64,000 nt of DNA from NCBI RefSeq assembly GCF_963576615.1, contig NC_088711.1:5332001-5396000 (forward strand). The letters are read 5' to 3'. The notes under the pieces were generated by a model. It worked only from the letters and a program-made list of their open reading frames with translations. It made no database searches and had not been told where the DNA came from. A program made the translations under genes and the position numbers. Source of the DNA: Watersipora subatra. Lineage: Eukaryota > Bryozoa > Gymnolaemata > Cheilostomatida > Watersiporidae. Below are positions 48,101-53,207 of the stretch, piece after piece (the first letter of the stretch is position 1; each line of letters opens with the position of its first letter).

Positions 48101-51100
48101 ATAAATGCATATGCACACACAACTCCTGAAAAATTATTCGTCCACGGCCGTAACCAAACCCTTGTGGCGAAATCCCATCAAAAAAACTTAACCATTTTTG
48201 TGTAGAGTCGTTTAAGTATAATAATGATACAAAACACATAAACCTATTTAAATATGTTACCAAGTCTTTGAAAAGTTGAGACAATATCCTAAAACTTACT
48301 CATCTGATCAAATAATACATAACTAGACAGATTAATTTGGCCTAAAATCGCCATTAAAACCTGACAAGCCTTTTTTAATCAAAATTAAGACTGGCAAACA
48401 ATCGCCGATAAAGCCGTGCGGCAGAGAGTAGAACCATTAACCGTGCGCATTTCACGAGAAAAACTTGCACATTTCACCAGTCTATGGCATTGTCCATTTG
48501 CGAAGGTTTCTGTAATTAACATAGAAGTACTGAAAGGTTATCATTTCTTTTTTGCCGATTTTATTATTCGATTTACTTATTTGATTTTATAAGATTTAAT
48601 TATAAAAATAATTATTCGAATTTACAAGCTCAAAGTATAAAGTGACCGATGGTGTGCAATATGTTACTGTTACTATTTTTCCAAAGATTTTGTAGATGAT
48701 ATTACGGCTGTGCCCAATATCGCGGTACTGCCAAGCTGTTTTGATTATCTGCAAAATTAAGTAATAGGCTAACATTTTCTTATAGATATACAGGTATTTC
48801 TATGACAACCAACTAAAATCTGTTTAGATTTTTAAATTCAGCATAATTTTTTGAATATAAATTCAGAAATCTAAATAAATATCACAACTTCTTGATATTG
48901 GTTGCTATGACGTTTTTAAATGTAAACAAAATTGTTTACATTTCATTGGTTTTCATTTCTCAAACTTTAACACCAGTTTTCTCAGAACAATGTTTTCACA
49001 CTAATGGTAAACACGCATTCAGTTTATTTACCATAAAATCTGCTGTAATTAAGCTAGAATCAAAATTTTTTTGCAAAATAACTGAAAATTTTCTCCTGCT
49101 AGTGTAGATAACTCTAAATTTCACACATCCGACATAATTAACCGTGGCGTCTGTGATCATGACCCATTTTTTAATTTTGCTCCCGTTTGCAAAAAGCTTC
49201 CAGACAGACGTTAATGCTAATGTGTGATTTCTGTTACAGATCGCTGTCAAAATCATTCTACATTCAACACAACCAACTTTCAAACTGTGTATATTACACA
49301 GCAGCTTGCCATTTTACTTCTAATATTGCACTTCTCCTATTGCAAGAGAGAGATATAAACATATAATCTTTTCCTTTCATTATTGCTGTTTGTTGTACAT
49401 AATAACACCCAGTATATTACAGCTACAATTGCAGTTCTCCTATTGCATTGCAGTGCCATTTGACTGCTAATATTGCATTTCTCAACCATCAGTACCCTTT
49501 CTTTTTTTCCAATATCACTTTGGTCGTGGGCTGTATGACAGGAGAACTTCTAGTCTATATAAATTTCTGGTATATAATATGTAATATTATATAATATTAG
49601 TAATATATATATAATAATATTTCTAGTCTATACTCGTATATAGTAATAGATAAATGCTCAACGTTGTCCGGATAATAAAAAAGTATTTGAGCAGAAAAGT
49701 TATTTCTGTTTAACATATACAACGTTTACCATTCTAAATTTTATTCTTCATGAGAAAAGTGTTTTTGTGCAAAAAATAAACTATGAATACATTGAGCCAT
49801 TTGTATAAAAAAGTTCAGTGTTACAGCAGAAGCTTATTGTATTCAAAGTTTTGATGGACGATACTGGTACCTCTCGATACAGGTCCTAACAGAAAAATGA
49901 GACAGACTGTCTTTATCTGACCAAATCAAGAGAGAATGTAGAGGCAATTCTTGCCTCAGATTATACATTTGTTCATTTGCAAAGTATTTAGCTTTTACAT
50001 ATTTACTCAAACCGAAAGGAGTTTAACGGCACATCCAAAAATTACTAAATAAAAAAATAAGTAGTGGTGGAAAGATGAGTTTTTAAAATCTCTTTAAAAA
50101 CAACAATAATAGAAGGAAATATTAATTACTAATAAAAAGTGCACATTTAGCATGCGCAATCGTGATAAGGATATACCTATATGTAAGAGCGTTAGAAATA
50201 ATTATAAAAACAATTAGAAGAATGGCTTAGCCTAGTGGTTAGGCGCGCTTGTTCGTAGACTTACGATTTGAATGTCACGAGCTAAAATCCTACGCAAAGT
50301 GTATTTTCCACTGCTGGATTTTAATCGCTATAAATGGAGGTAGGCATAGAAACAAAAACAAACACTGATATTTATATATAGATTCAAAACTTTAATACAT
50401 GCACTGAGCCATAAGAGTGTAAAATATTAATTACCAATACTACGCGTATACATACTATATTATTAGCAGTTAATAAAATTGTTACAGATTGTCATTTTCT
50501 GGCTAACAGCAAGACAATCCGTAGTTGTCAGCTGTATGGGGTCTAATTTAAGTATACATCCTACCATGAATATTAGACATTTTTATCAGCATTACCTGTC
50601 AGTTTCTAACTTCATTCAATATTAGATCAAAATATTTTATTATAAAATTGAGTTCACACTAGTTGAGCAAGTTTAGTGAAGCCAGTGTAATCGACTTCAA
50701 TCACATCTGTACCTCAAAACAAATTGTATGACCAGTTTAGGGTTGCATACCGAAGCAGTGTTGAGAATCATTGTCTTATGCTTGGCAGCAATAGCCATGT
50801 CACTGGTAGAGAGCTTCTCCACTTGACAATAGAACTGAGGCTTCAAATCAGACTGGTCGTTCTGTTGGTCACCAATGCTGTTAAATACGGTATTCAGTGC
50901 CCGAGGAATAATCCCTGGATCCTTATGAGAACCTTGAACCATGACATATTTGTAGTAAAATAAGGCAATAATATTACGTTGACTGGATTAATAGTGTATG
51001 TTAACCCTCTCACTGCCACTATCAACCACAGTCAGGATTGCGATTTTTTTAGCCATTTGCCACACAGGCAACTCTGATTGAAAACAAATAAAATGACATT

Positions 51101-53207
51101 ATGCTAACCTAATTTTAACAACTACAACTCGGAAGCTTTATTAACTGAATTTTATTAATAAAATATAGCAAAACAATAGTGGTTATCACTATCATTAGCT
51201 CTTTCACTACCAAATAAAATTTAATAAAATTCGGTAAATAAAATATTTGACATTGGGGCATCGTAAATTGTCATAACATTTGATTAAATTAATTATCGTA
51301 AAATTGTACATCATCTGATGCTACTCTTGGGCTCTTTTTTGTCCGCTTCTTACTGTCATGGTGGAGATGTTCCGAGTCAGAGGAGTTACCACTATTATTA
51401 TAGTTTACGACATTATTATTACTATTAACATAAATACCGTCACTACTAATATTGCCCAATAGATAATCATAGGAAGTCCATTGATCTACAACTTGTGAAA
51501 CTTTCGTAGCTGTAATGCTTCGGATCATCGAAAAAAACAATTAGCTAGCAAAATGTGTTTTCAAAAAGCGAAACTAAAGTCAACGTGAGATGCAAACATG
51601 ATTTCCATTGGCTCAACGCAAACAGATGATTGTTTTCATTCCATTAAGCTGAAACACGATACGCTAATTACACAACTACTCACCAAACAGAAACATTTTG
51701 TACTAAGCTTGAAAAAGGCAATCTTTTCCTCTGATAGATACGTACGGCGTATTACGATTTATAGGGTCAGCTTATATGCGAGTTTTTATAAATTACCTGA
51801 TTTCAGTGGTGGTTCGTTAAGGCTGAAGTATAGGCGAGAGAGGCTTATATGTGGGTATATACGGTAACTATATTAATAAATCCCACTTTGTCATGGTGTG
51901 CGTGTGTGGCGGAAGACACAGAGAACATGTGTGTCCGCGTAATAGTATGCTTTTCATGATTTTTTTGGCTGATTTCATTCAAACTTCTAAGGCACAAGCT
52001 CTGTGCCTTTCGCCAGGTCATTGAAAGAACTTAATTTTAAAACTCTGTCAGGTTCCTGAAAGCCAGCCTCATAAACACCCACATGCAGAGTATTTGATTG
52101 AAAATGGAGGAAATTCTGGGCTTCTTGACATCACCGGGTTTACTGTTAGTATATATTACTATGTCTTGTGTGATAGCTTACTGTTAATATATATTACTAT
52201 GTCTTGTGTGATAGCTTACTGTTAATATATATTACTATGTCTTGTGTGATAGCTTACTGTTAGTATATATTACTATGTCTTGTGTTATAGCTTACTGTTA
52301 GTATATATATTACTATGTCTTGTGTGATAGCTCACTGTTAGTATATATTACTATGTCTTGTGTGATAGCTTACTGTTAGTATATGTTACTATGTTTTGTG
52401 TGATAGCTTACTGTTAGTATATTTTACTAGGTCTTGTCTGGTAGCTTACTGTTAGTAAATATTTATTCCATTTTAGATCATTATTCATGAATTTGTGTTG
52501 TCATCCAAGAGTGTTCAAAGAGAGACCTTAGTAACACAATGGCTGTTGATATTCATATATGACTCACCTAACATAGTATGTGTTTTGCCGGAGTTTGTAA
52601 CACCGTAAGCAAAAACCAAGCTGTTTTGACCATCTATGAACTCTTTCATGGTTGAAAGCATTCCATTTTCAAAGAGCACATTTTGTGATATGAACTCATC
52701 ATATATTTGATTGAACTTGAACGAATGCAGATCTTTGCCACCTCTGTGTAAAAATGCTTTCGAGTTCTTGGGTGCACTCAATTCTACTGTTGAACCGTCG
52801 ATGGCGAAACAACCCTTGAAAACATATTTGAATCATGAGAACTGTCTTACATGCAAACATAAGTATTAGCGTGAAGTAAAATAAAATACAATGCACAAAA
52901 CCTACCATATTCATGTAATAATCGGAAATTAAGAAATAAATCACAACTCTGATATGCAAAATGCATGATACATTACCTCATCATCATTTTTCTCAGCTTC
53001 TTTCAATGGTCTGACCCGCAGAAAAACCTTCATATTATCCAAAAGTATGTTTAGACTTGATAGTCGAGGAGGGGATGGCATCTCATCAGATGACTTCGCA
53101 GGAGAAACAACTGAAAGCTCGAAAAGCAAATTTTTTTCTATATCAGGAAAGCTGTCATAACCTTGGTTGTGATAGTTCATGTCTACATCAATTTCCTCTA
53201 ATGACAT
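26898..53207 (-). CDS. KIF20: Kinesin-6 family motor protein, KIF20A/KIF20B-like (gene span)
   Basis: Fifteen minus-strand exons, from ATG at 53207 to 26898, give about 850 codons; the 3' end was not found. In order: N-terminal leader, motor domain with P-loop 'GVTNSGKT', switch I 'NESSSRSH', switch II 'DLAGSE', '[13 protein letters not shown]', neck, then coiled-coil exons. The P-loop variant with V-T-N and the insert between exons 3 and 5 (loop-6 type) are typical of kinesin-6 (KIF20A/MKLP2, KIF20B/MPP1), which work in cytokinesis and at the spindle midzone; that role is family knowledge. Exon phases join throughout except for uncertain acceptors at exons 6 and 11. KIF20A versus KIF20B is not resolved. 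Confidence 0.9.
27400..27633 (-). CDS. KIF20: Kinesin exon 14: coiled coil
   Basis: Acceptor TTGTGTGCAG, donor GTATAT, 78 codons, phase 0 both sides. It reads '[20 protein letters not shown]', then '[20 protein letters not shown]' and '[20 protein letters not shown]'. A strong coiled coil. Assigned to this gene by strand, phase and character; a transcript is needed to prove the join across 13 kb. Confidence 0.78.
27655..28835. repeat. GT-rich microsatellite and degenerate GTGTGTCATGTGCA array
   Basis: The left part repeats 'GTGTGTCATGTGCAG' at about 15 bp; the right part is mixed (TGTG)n and (TATG)n. Long frames are open on both strands only because the repeat lacks stops; they are not genes. 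It begins 22 bp upstream of the exon 14 acceptor. Confidence 0.95.
28836..29450. other. Unique intronic stretch, nothing recognised
   Basis: AT-rich intronic DNA between two microsatellites. No frame, repeat or RNA-like structure stands out. Confidence 0.5.
29490..29740. repeat. 29 bp tandem repeat grading into TATG/CATA microsatellite
   Basis: The unit of 'ACATACACATGCATACATAC' plus 'ATTATATAT' occurs about five times, then decays into short 'ATATATATGCAT' units. The LINE begins directly at its right edge, and similar sequence resumes right of the LINE. Confidence 0.9.
29750..29830 (+). promoter_or_regulatory. tRNA-like A and B boxes at the LINE 5' end
   Basis: 'TAGCGCAGTTAGTGAGG' fits a pol III A box and 'GGTTCAAACCCC' a B box, spaced about 35 bp apart as in a tRNA. 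The flanks do not fold into an obvious tRNA acceptor stem. It could be the 5' promoter of the LINE, the head of a SINE partner, or a tRNA fragment captured at insertion. Confidence 0.55.
29861..30308 (+). pseudogene. LINE N-terminal region, disrupted
   Basis: The frame reads '[20 protein letters not shown]', then after a stop '[10 protein letters not shown]' and '[20 protein letters not shown]'. It resembles the basic N-terminal domain I recall in RLE-LINEs. At least two stops and a shift separate it from the RT frame. Confidence 0.6.
30309..32543 (+). CDS. LINE reverse transcriptase ORF (744 codons)
   Basis: The open frame holds the RT blocks in order: '[20 protein letters not shown]' (RT 1-2), '[16 protein letters not shown]' (motif A with catalytic D), '[13 protein letters not shown]' (motif B) and '[11 protein letters not shown]' (motif C with the DD pair), then a thumb. 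It stops at TAA (32541-32543), where the fragment at 25.2 kb has AAG at the same place, so the stop is a mutation. Catalytic residues look intact, but the product would lack the endonuclease. Confidence 0.95.
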   Translation: MHLDLDPRMKELAQNINKMPAANDYGSRVPLRRVSKGIPKKLLEYIILALESISTGSISETNALIYSTATVILEEMGIKPLPTRLQAIPSWQLRLQNKIKDLRKKGSRLSERSNHSLERPKREATIEALESAKQQLVALSARLKRYTKERDNKRMNKLFINNSSRVYSQFKGELQRPMSEPARSSTSKFWKDIWEKETTHNTTANWLKRLKESHQHTVAQQGITINKEDIKCRVQRMKNWAAPGHDMIQAFWLKKLTSLHTRMAKQMECLIEQGDHPEWLTKGRTVLLINYRKQGPIPKNYRPITCLPTTWKLLSGIVADKLEEHMSHYMTSVQEGIGRNTRGAKHQLLVDQTVCQDSRKRHTNLAMAWIDYKKAYDSIPHSWILECLSMYNVHPALVAFIKMSMTKWKMELEANGKKLANVKIKRGIYQGDSLSPLLFCICLNSLSNMLEETQYGYQFKSGTKINHLFYMDDIKLYANKERDIDSLIHLTQVYSKDIGMTFGIEKCGRLILKKGHSMLTDGLRMPNSTIKDIEEGYKYLGIMQSNINHEAEVRHKTITEYKKRLRQVLRNQLNTKNQVMAINTYALPVIRYPAGIIKWTEKAIKETDIATRKLLTTHGALHPKSDTTRLYLDRKDGGRGLKSVQQTVKEEEQSIKAYAASMATSDKFLAEFQSAALTTDLRPDDEEIDWHTKPLHGAYHQQISKVGDLHQTYMWLNKRNLTANTESLIMAAQEQVLPTRQLQT
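32544..33146 (+). pseudogene. LINE zinc knuckle and RLE endonuclease, cut off by a stop
   Basis: In frame after the TAA: zinc knuckle '[18 protein letters not shown]' (C-x2-C-x8-H-x4-C), then '[20 protein letters not shown]' and '[18 protein letters not shown]', carrying the PD...D catalytic pattern of the restriction-like endonuclease. It ends at TAG, 33144-33146. An open piece from 32679 lacks the knuckle. Without readthrough the nuclease is not made with the RT. Confidence 0.9.
33216..33362. repeat. 18 bp microsatellite right of the LINE
   Basis: 'GTACATATGTATGCATAT' repeats about five times. Similar in composition to 29640-29740 on the other side of the LINE. Confidence 0.9.
33701..34831 (-). 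pseudogene. THAP-domain gene fragment (P-element/THAP transposase-like)
   Basis: Minus strand. Exon 1 is 34831-34802 ('[10 protein letters not shown]', donor GTATGT); exon 2 starts at 34426 after TTTAG. Exon 2 carries the paired cysteines 'SWCC', then '[20 protein letters not shown]', '[12 protein letters not shown]' (C-x2-H) and 'DAIPTIF', all THAP landmarks. It goes on to '[20 protein letters not shown]', like the coiled-coil start of THAP9/P-element proteins. An in-frame TAA at about 34390, with a better THAP match in another frame there, marks a frameshift. The tail after 'KTLQQ' is not transposase-like. Most likely a dead fragment. Confidence 0.65.
35050..35288. repeat. Fragment of the TTAA repeat family
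   Basis: Matches 59305-59618: 'GTGAAAGTAATAGTTTTGTA' and 'AGCTTCACATAGCTTTG' are shared. It ends at 'GGCATTGGAAAGGTTAA', comparable to the right terminus of the element at 58951-59618. The left half is missing. Confidence 0.65.
36240..36810 (-). pseudogene. Helitron-associated 'AARRAET' repeat protein fragment
   Basis: The minus-strand frame (open 36802-36389) repeats '[19 protein letters not shown]', '[20 protein letters not shown]' and '[11 protein letters not shown]', a unit of about 23 residues. Downstream, broken frames continue with '[19 protein letters not shown]'. Such R-A-A-E-T-x-E-Q repeats are, as I recall, common upstream of Helitron helicase-like domains in invertebrates. The repeat could also be a low-complexity artefact. 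Confidence 0.45.
36811..38440. repeat. Tandemly duplicated Helitron segment with TTAA-family sequence
   Basis: 36811-37176 and 38098-38434 are closely similar: 'TAGTTCTCGTAGCTG' / 'AGTACTCGTAGCTGG', then shared 'CACAAACAGTGGCAAATCCA' and 'CCCTTTCACTGAAGTAGACT'. The second part of the unit is also found at 58960-59180. The left unit was then split by the 714 bp element at 37177-37890. Confidence 0.8.
37177..37890. mobile_element. 714 bp TTAA-target element, TIR CCACTTCGGGT
   Basis: The ends are 'CCACTTCGGGTGCATG' on the left and the complement of 'CCACTTCGGGTACAATTG' on the right. The right flank is TTAA (37891-37894); the left flank is TTGA (37173-37176), probably a mutated TTAA. The duplicate at 38431-38445 and the relative at 59178-59190 read through with 'AACTTAAAAACGAA', showing the empty site. 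piggyBac-like by target; no transposase remains. Confidence 0.85.
38640..39040 (-). pseudogene. LINE 3' end (RT-type, CR1/L2/jockey-like C-terminus)
   Basis: Minus-strand frame '[17 protein letters not shown]', then '[20 protein letters not shown]', '[12 protein letters not shown]' and '[20 protein letters not shown]'. This is the C-terminal region after the RT that I recall in CR1-, jockey- or Daphne-like LINEs (I-Q-R-R-G-x-R-x-I; L-K-D-R-R; R-x-D-x-x-x-x-S-F-x-N-R). 5' truncated, and inserted within the TTAA-family copy starting at 38210. Confidence 0.7.
39826..40735. repeat. 21-22 bp minisatellite, about 40 units
   Basis: The unit 'AAGTGAATAAAAGTGTGGAAC' (21 bp) runs from 39830 to 40270, then grades into 22-24 bp forms with 'GTGAGAACATTTGAATAAAG' to 40680 and ends in 'GGAACGCGTGG' words. 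Long minus-strand frames (HTFIHLF repeats) are artefacts of the array. It lies 250 bp downstream of exon 13. Confidence 0.95.
40980..41075 (-). CDS. KIF20: Kinesin exon 13: stalk heptads
   Basis: Acceptor CATTTCAG, donor GTGAGA, 32 codons, phase 0 both sides. It reads '[20 protein letters not shown]', coiled-coil heptads as in the KIF20 stalk. The intron that follows is the 13.3 kb transposon-filled one. Confidence 0.85.
41160..41289 (-). CDS. KIF20: Kinesin exon 12: stalk
   Basis: Acceptor TTATACAG, donor GTATCT. It reads '[20 protein letters not shown]', then '[18 protein letters not shown]'. Phase 2 in, phase 0 out. Confidence 0.82.
41502..41715 (-). CDS. KIF20: Kinesin exon 11: coiled coil (acceptor tentative)
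   Basis: The donor GTAAGT at 41501 is clear. The frame reads '[20 protein letters not shown]', then '[20 protein letters not shown]' and '[10 protein letters not shown]'. This resembles the start of the KIF20 stalk (L-R-x-E-I-x-x-E-M). The acceptor CAGAAG at 41717-41716 fits the phase but has a poor pyrimidine tract; an acceptor further upstream is possible. Confidence 0.78.
41977..42006 (-). CDS. KIF20: Kinesin exon 10: 30 nt micro-exon
   Basis: Acceptor GTTGCAG; acidic peptide '[10 protein letters not shown]'; a weak donor GTTCGA at 41976. Phase 1 both sides, so it fits between exons 9 and 11. The weak donor leaves its exact end open. Confidence 0.6.
42105..42233 (-). CDS. KIF20: Kinesin exon 9: neck region
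   Basis: Acceptor GATACAG, donor GTGAGT, phase 1 both sides. It encodes '[20 protein letters not shown]', then '[20 protein letters not shown]'. Charged and helical; no catalytic motif. Confidence 0.8.
42764..42885. mobile_element. 122 bp perfect palindromic foldback element, 9 bp TSD
   Basis: Two 57 bp arms (42764-42820 and 42829-42885) are perfectly complementary around an 8 nt loop, CAACAACA. The outer end is 'TAGCCTGTCTTGACAAGCTG'. The flanks are an exact 9 bp duplication CTATATCTA (42755-42763 and 42886-42894). A 9 bp TSD with long TIRs suits a Mutator-like or foldback MITE. Arm identity implies a recent origin or ongoing arm homogenisation. It lies in the kinesin intron between exons 8 and 9. 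Confidence 0.9.
43057..43211 (-). CDS. KIF20: Kinesin exon 8: end of motor core
   Basis: Acceptor ATTGTAG, donor GTATGT. It reads '[20 protein letters not shown]', then '[20 protein letters not shown]' and '[10 protein letters not shown]'. This is the VPFR(D/E)SKLTR block and the strand before the neck. The exon abuts a 23 bp tandem repeat in the upstream intron. Confidence 0.94.
43212..43452. repeat. 23 bp minisatellite, about 10 units
   Basis: 'ACTACAATACACCTCTGTTAT' with AT recurs about ten times, beginning at the base next to kinesin exon 8. Its right edge provides the exon's acceptor (ATTGTAG|G). The array therefore overlaps the polypyrimidine/branch region of that intron. Confidence 0.95.
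43908..44054 (-). CDS. KIF20: Kinesin exon 7: switch II
   Basis: Acceptor CACACAG, donor GTAAGT. The peptide is '[20 protein letters not shown]', then '[20 protein letters not shown]'. It holds the switch II DLAGSE and the N-x-S-L..LG motif of all kinesins. Enters and leaves in phase 2. Confidence 0.96.
44364..44826. repeat. 28 bp minisatellite, about 17 units
   Basis: 'CATGTTCAACATGGTCCAGT' plus 'CTGATGCA' recurs about seventeen times with scattered substitutions (TCCAG/TCAAG). It lies in the kinesin intron between exons 6 and 7. Confidence 0.95.
44933..45125 (-). CDS. KIF20: Kinesin exon 6: switch I (acceptor uncertain)
   Basis: The reading frame '[20 protein letters not shown]', then '[19 protein letters not shown]', carries switch I NESSSRSH. 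The donor GTGAGT at 44932 is clear and joins exon 7 in phase. No AG in the right phase precedes the homologous start near 45125. The only nearby AG (about 45108) would shift the phase relative to exon 5. The start given is from homology, not from a splice signal. Confidence 0.82.
45848..46066 (-). CDS. KIF20: Kinesin exon 5: [13 protein letters not shown]
   Basis: Acceptor AACAG, donor GTTTGT. The peptide contains '[20 protein letters not shown]', 'DLLEPPS' and '[12 protein letters not shown]', all kinesin-6 hallmarks. Starts and ends in phase 1. Confidence 0.93.
46210..46312. repeat. 24 bp tandem repeat, 3-4 units
   Basis: 'GATTACGGTAACTTTACATT' plus 'TCAT' repeats three times, plus a diverged first unit. 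In the kinesin intron between exons 4 and 5. Confidence 0.9.
46431..46542. repeat. Palindromic TACTATAGTAC array
   Basis: Repeated 'GTACTATAGTAC' and 'TACTATGGTAC' words, each self-complementary, form a cluster able to fold into many alternative hairpins. No coding potential. Confidence 0.85.
46860..46966 (-). repeat. tRNA-derived SINE remnant
   Basis: On the minus strand 'TGGTGCAGGTATTAGAG' resembles a pol III A box, and 'CATGAGTTAGAGTCTTG' a degraded B box. It shares 'TGAATGTCAYGAGYT' with 50218-50345, so both belong to one family. Confidence 0.5.
47451..47532 (-). CDS. KIF20: Kinesin exon 4: loop-6 insert
   Basis: Short exon (82 nt), acceptor TTGTAG, donor GTAAGG, reading '[18 protein letters not shown]', then 'SSIGESLID'. 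It is serine-rich, as expected of the kinesin-6 loop-6 insert. It is supported by clean splice sites and by phases that fit exons 3 and 5 exactly. Confidence 0.75.
47540..50200. other. Kinesin intron 3, no further features of note
   Basis: AT-rich intronic DNA. An imperfect inverted repeat at 47998-48021 / 48067-48091 ('ACACGAGCAACGTGAGTGTT' against its complement) forms a hairpin with a repeat-rich loop. No exon was recognised here. Confidence 0.5.
50218..50345 (+). repeat. tRNA-derived SINE
   Basis: 'TGGCTTAGCCTAGTGGTTAG' is a good pol III A-box region and is followed by 'TTGAATGTCACGAGC', a degraded B box. The 3' part is not tRNA-like. Same family as 46860-46966, in the opposite orientation. 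Confidence 0.55.
50751..50932 (-). CDS. KIF20: Kinesin exon 3
   Basis: Acceptor TTCAAG, donor GTATGC. The peptide begins '(G)[19 protein letters not shown]', matching the G-I-[IL]-P-R-x-L block after the P-loop, and continues into the poorly conserved kinesin-6 insert. Phase 1 in, phase 0 out. Confidence 0.9.
52130..52460. repeat. 38 bp minisatellite, about 8 units
   Basis: 'GATAGCTTACTGTTAGTATA' plus 'TATTACTATGTCTTGTGT' repeats about eight times. Located about 100 bp beyond the donor of kinesin exon 2. Confidence 0.95.
52568..52814 (-). CDS. KIF20: Kinesin exon 2: P-loop
   Basis: Acceptor TTTTCAAG, donor GTGAGT. The peptide runs from '[18 protein letters not shown]' through '[20 protein letters not shown]' to '[20 protein letters not shown]'. 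The nucleotide-binding loop GVTNSGKT is the kinesin-6 form of GQTGSGKT. Ends in phase 1. Confidence 0.95.
52977..53207 (-). CDS. KIF20: Kinesin exon 1: start codon and first motor strand
   Basis: ATG at 53207-53205; 77 codons ending at donor GTAATG. It begins '[18 protein letters not shown]', a leader of about 55 residues as usual for kinesin-6, then enters the motor with '[17 protein letters not shown]'. Phase 0 at the end. Confidence 0.92.

Noticed and set aside
51289..51540. 83-codon minus-strand frame in kinesin intron 2 with asparagine-rich and SPRVASDD sequence
   Set aside because: It does not fit the kinesin exon chain: exons 2 and 3 already join in phase, and no splice sites frame it. 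It may be part of a transposon, but no family was recognised.
51740..51867. Sequence ending 'GGGTATATACGGTAA', like a known MITE terminus
   Set aside because: Only one end was seen and no partner terminus or TSD was found, so it was not called as an element.
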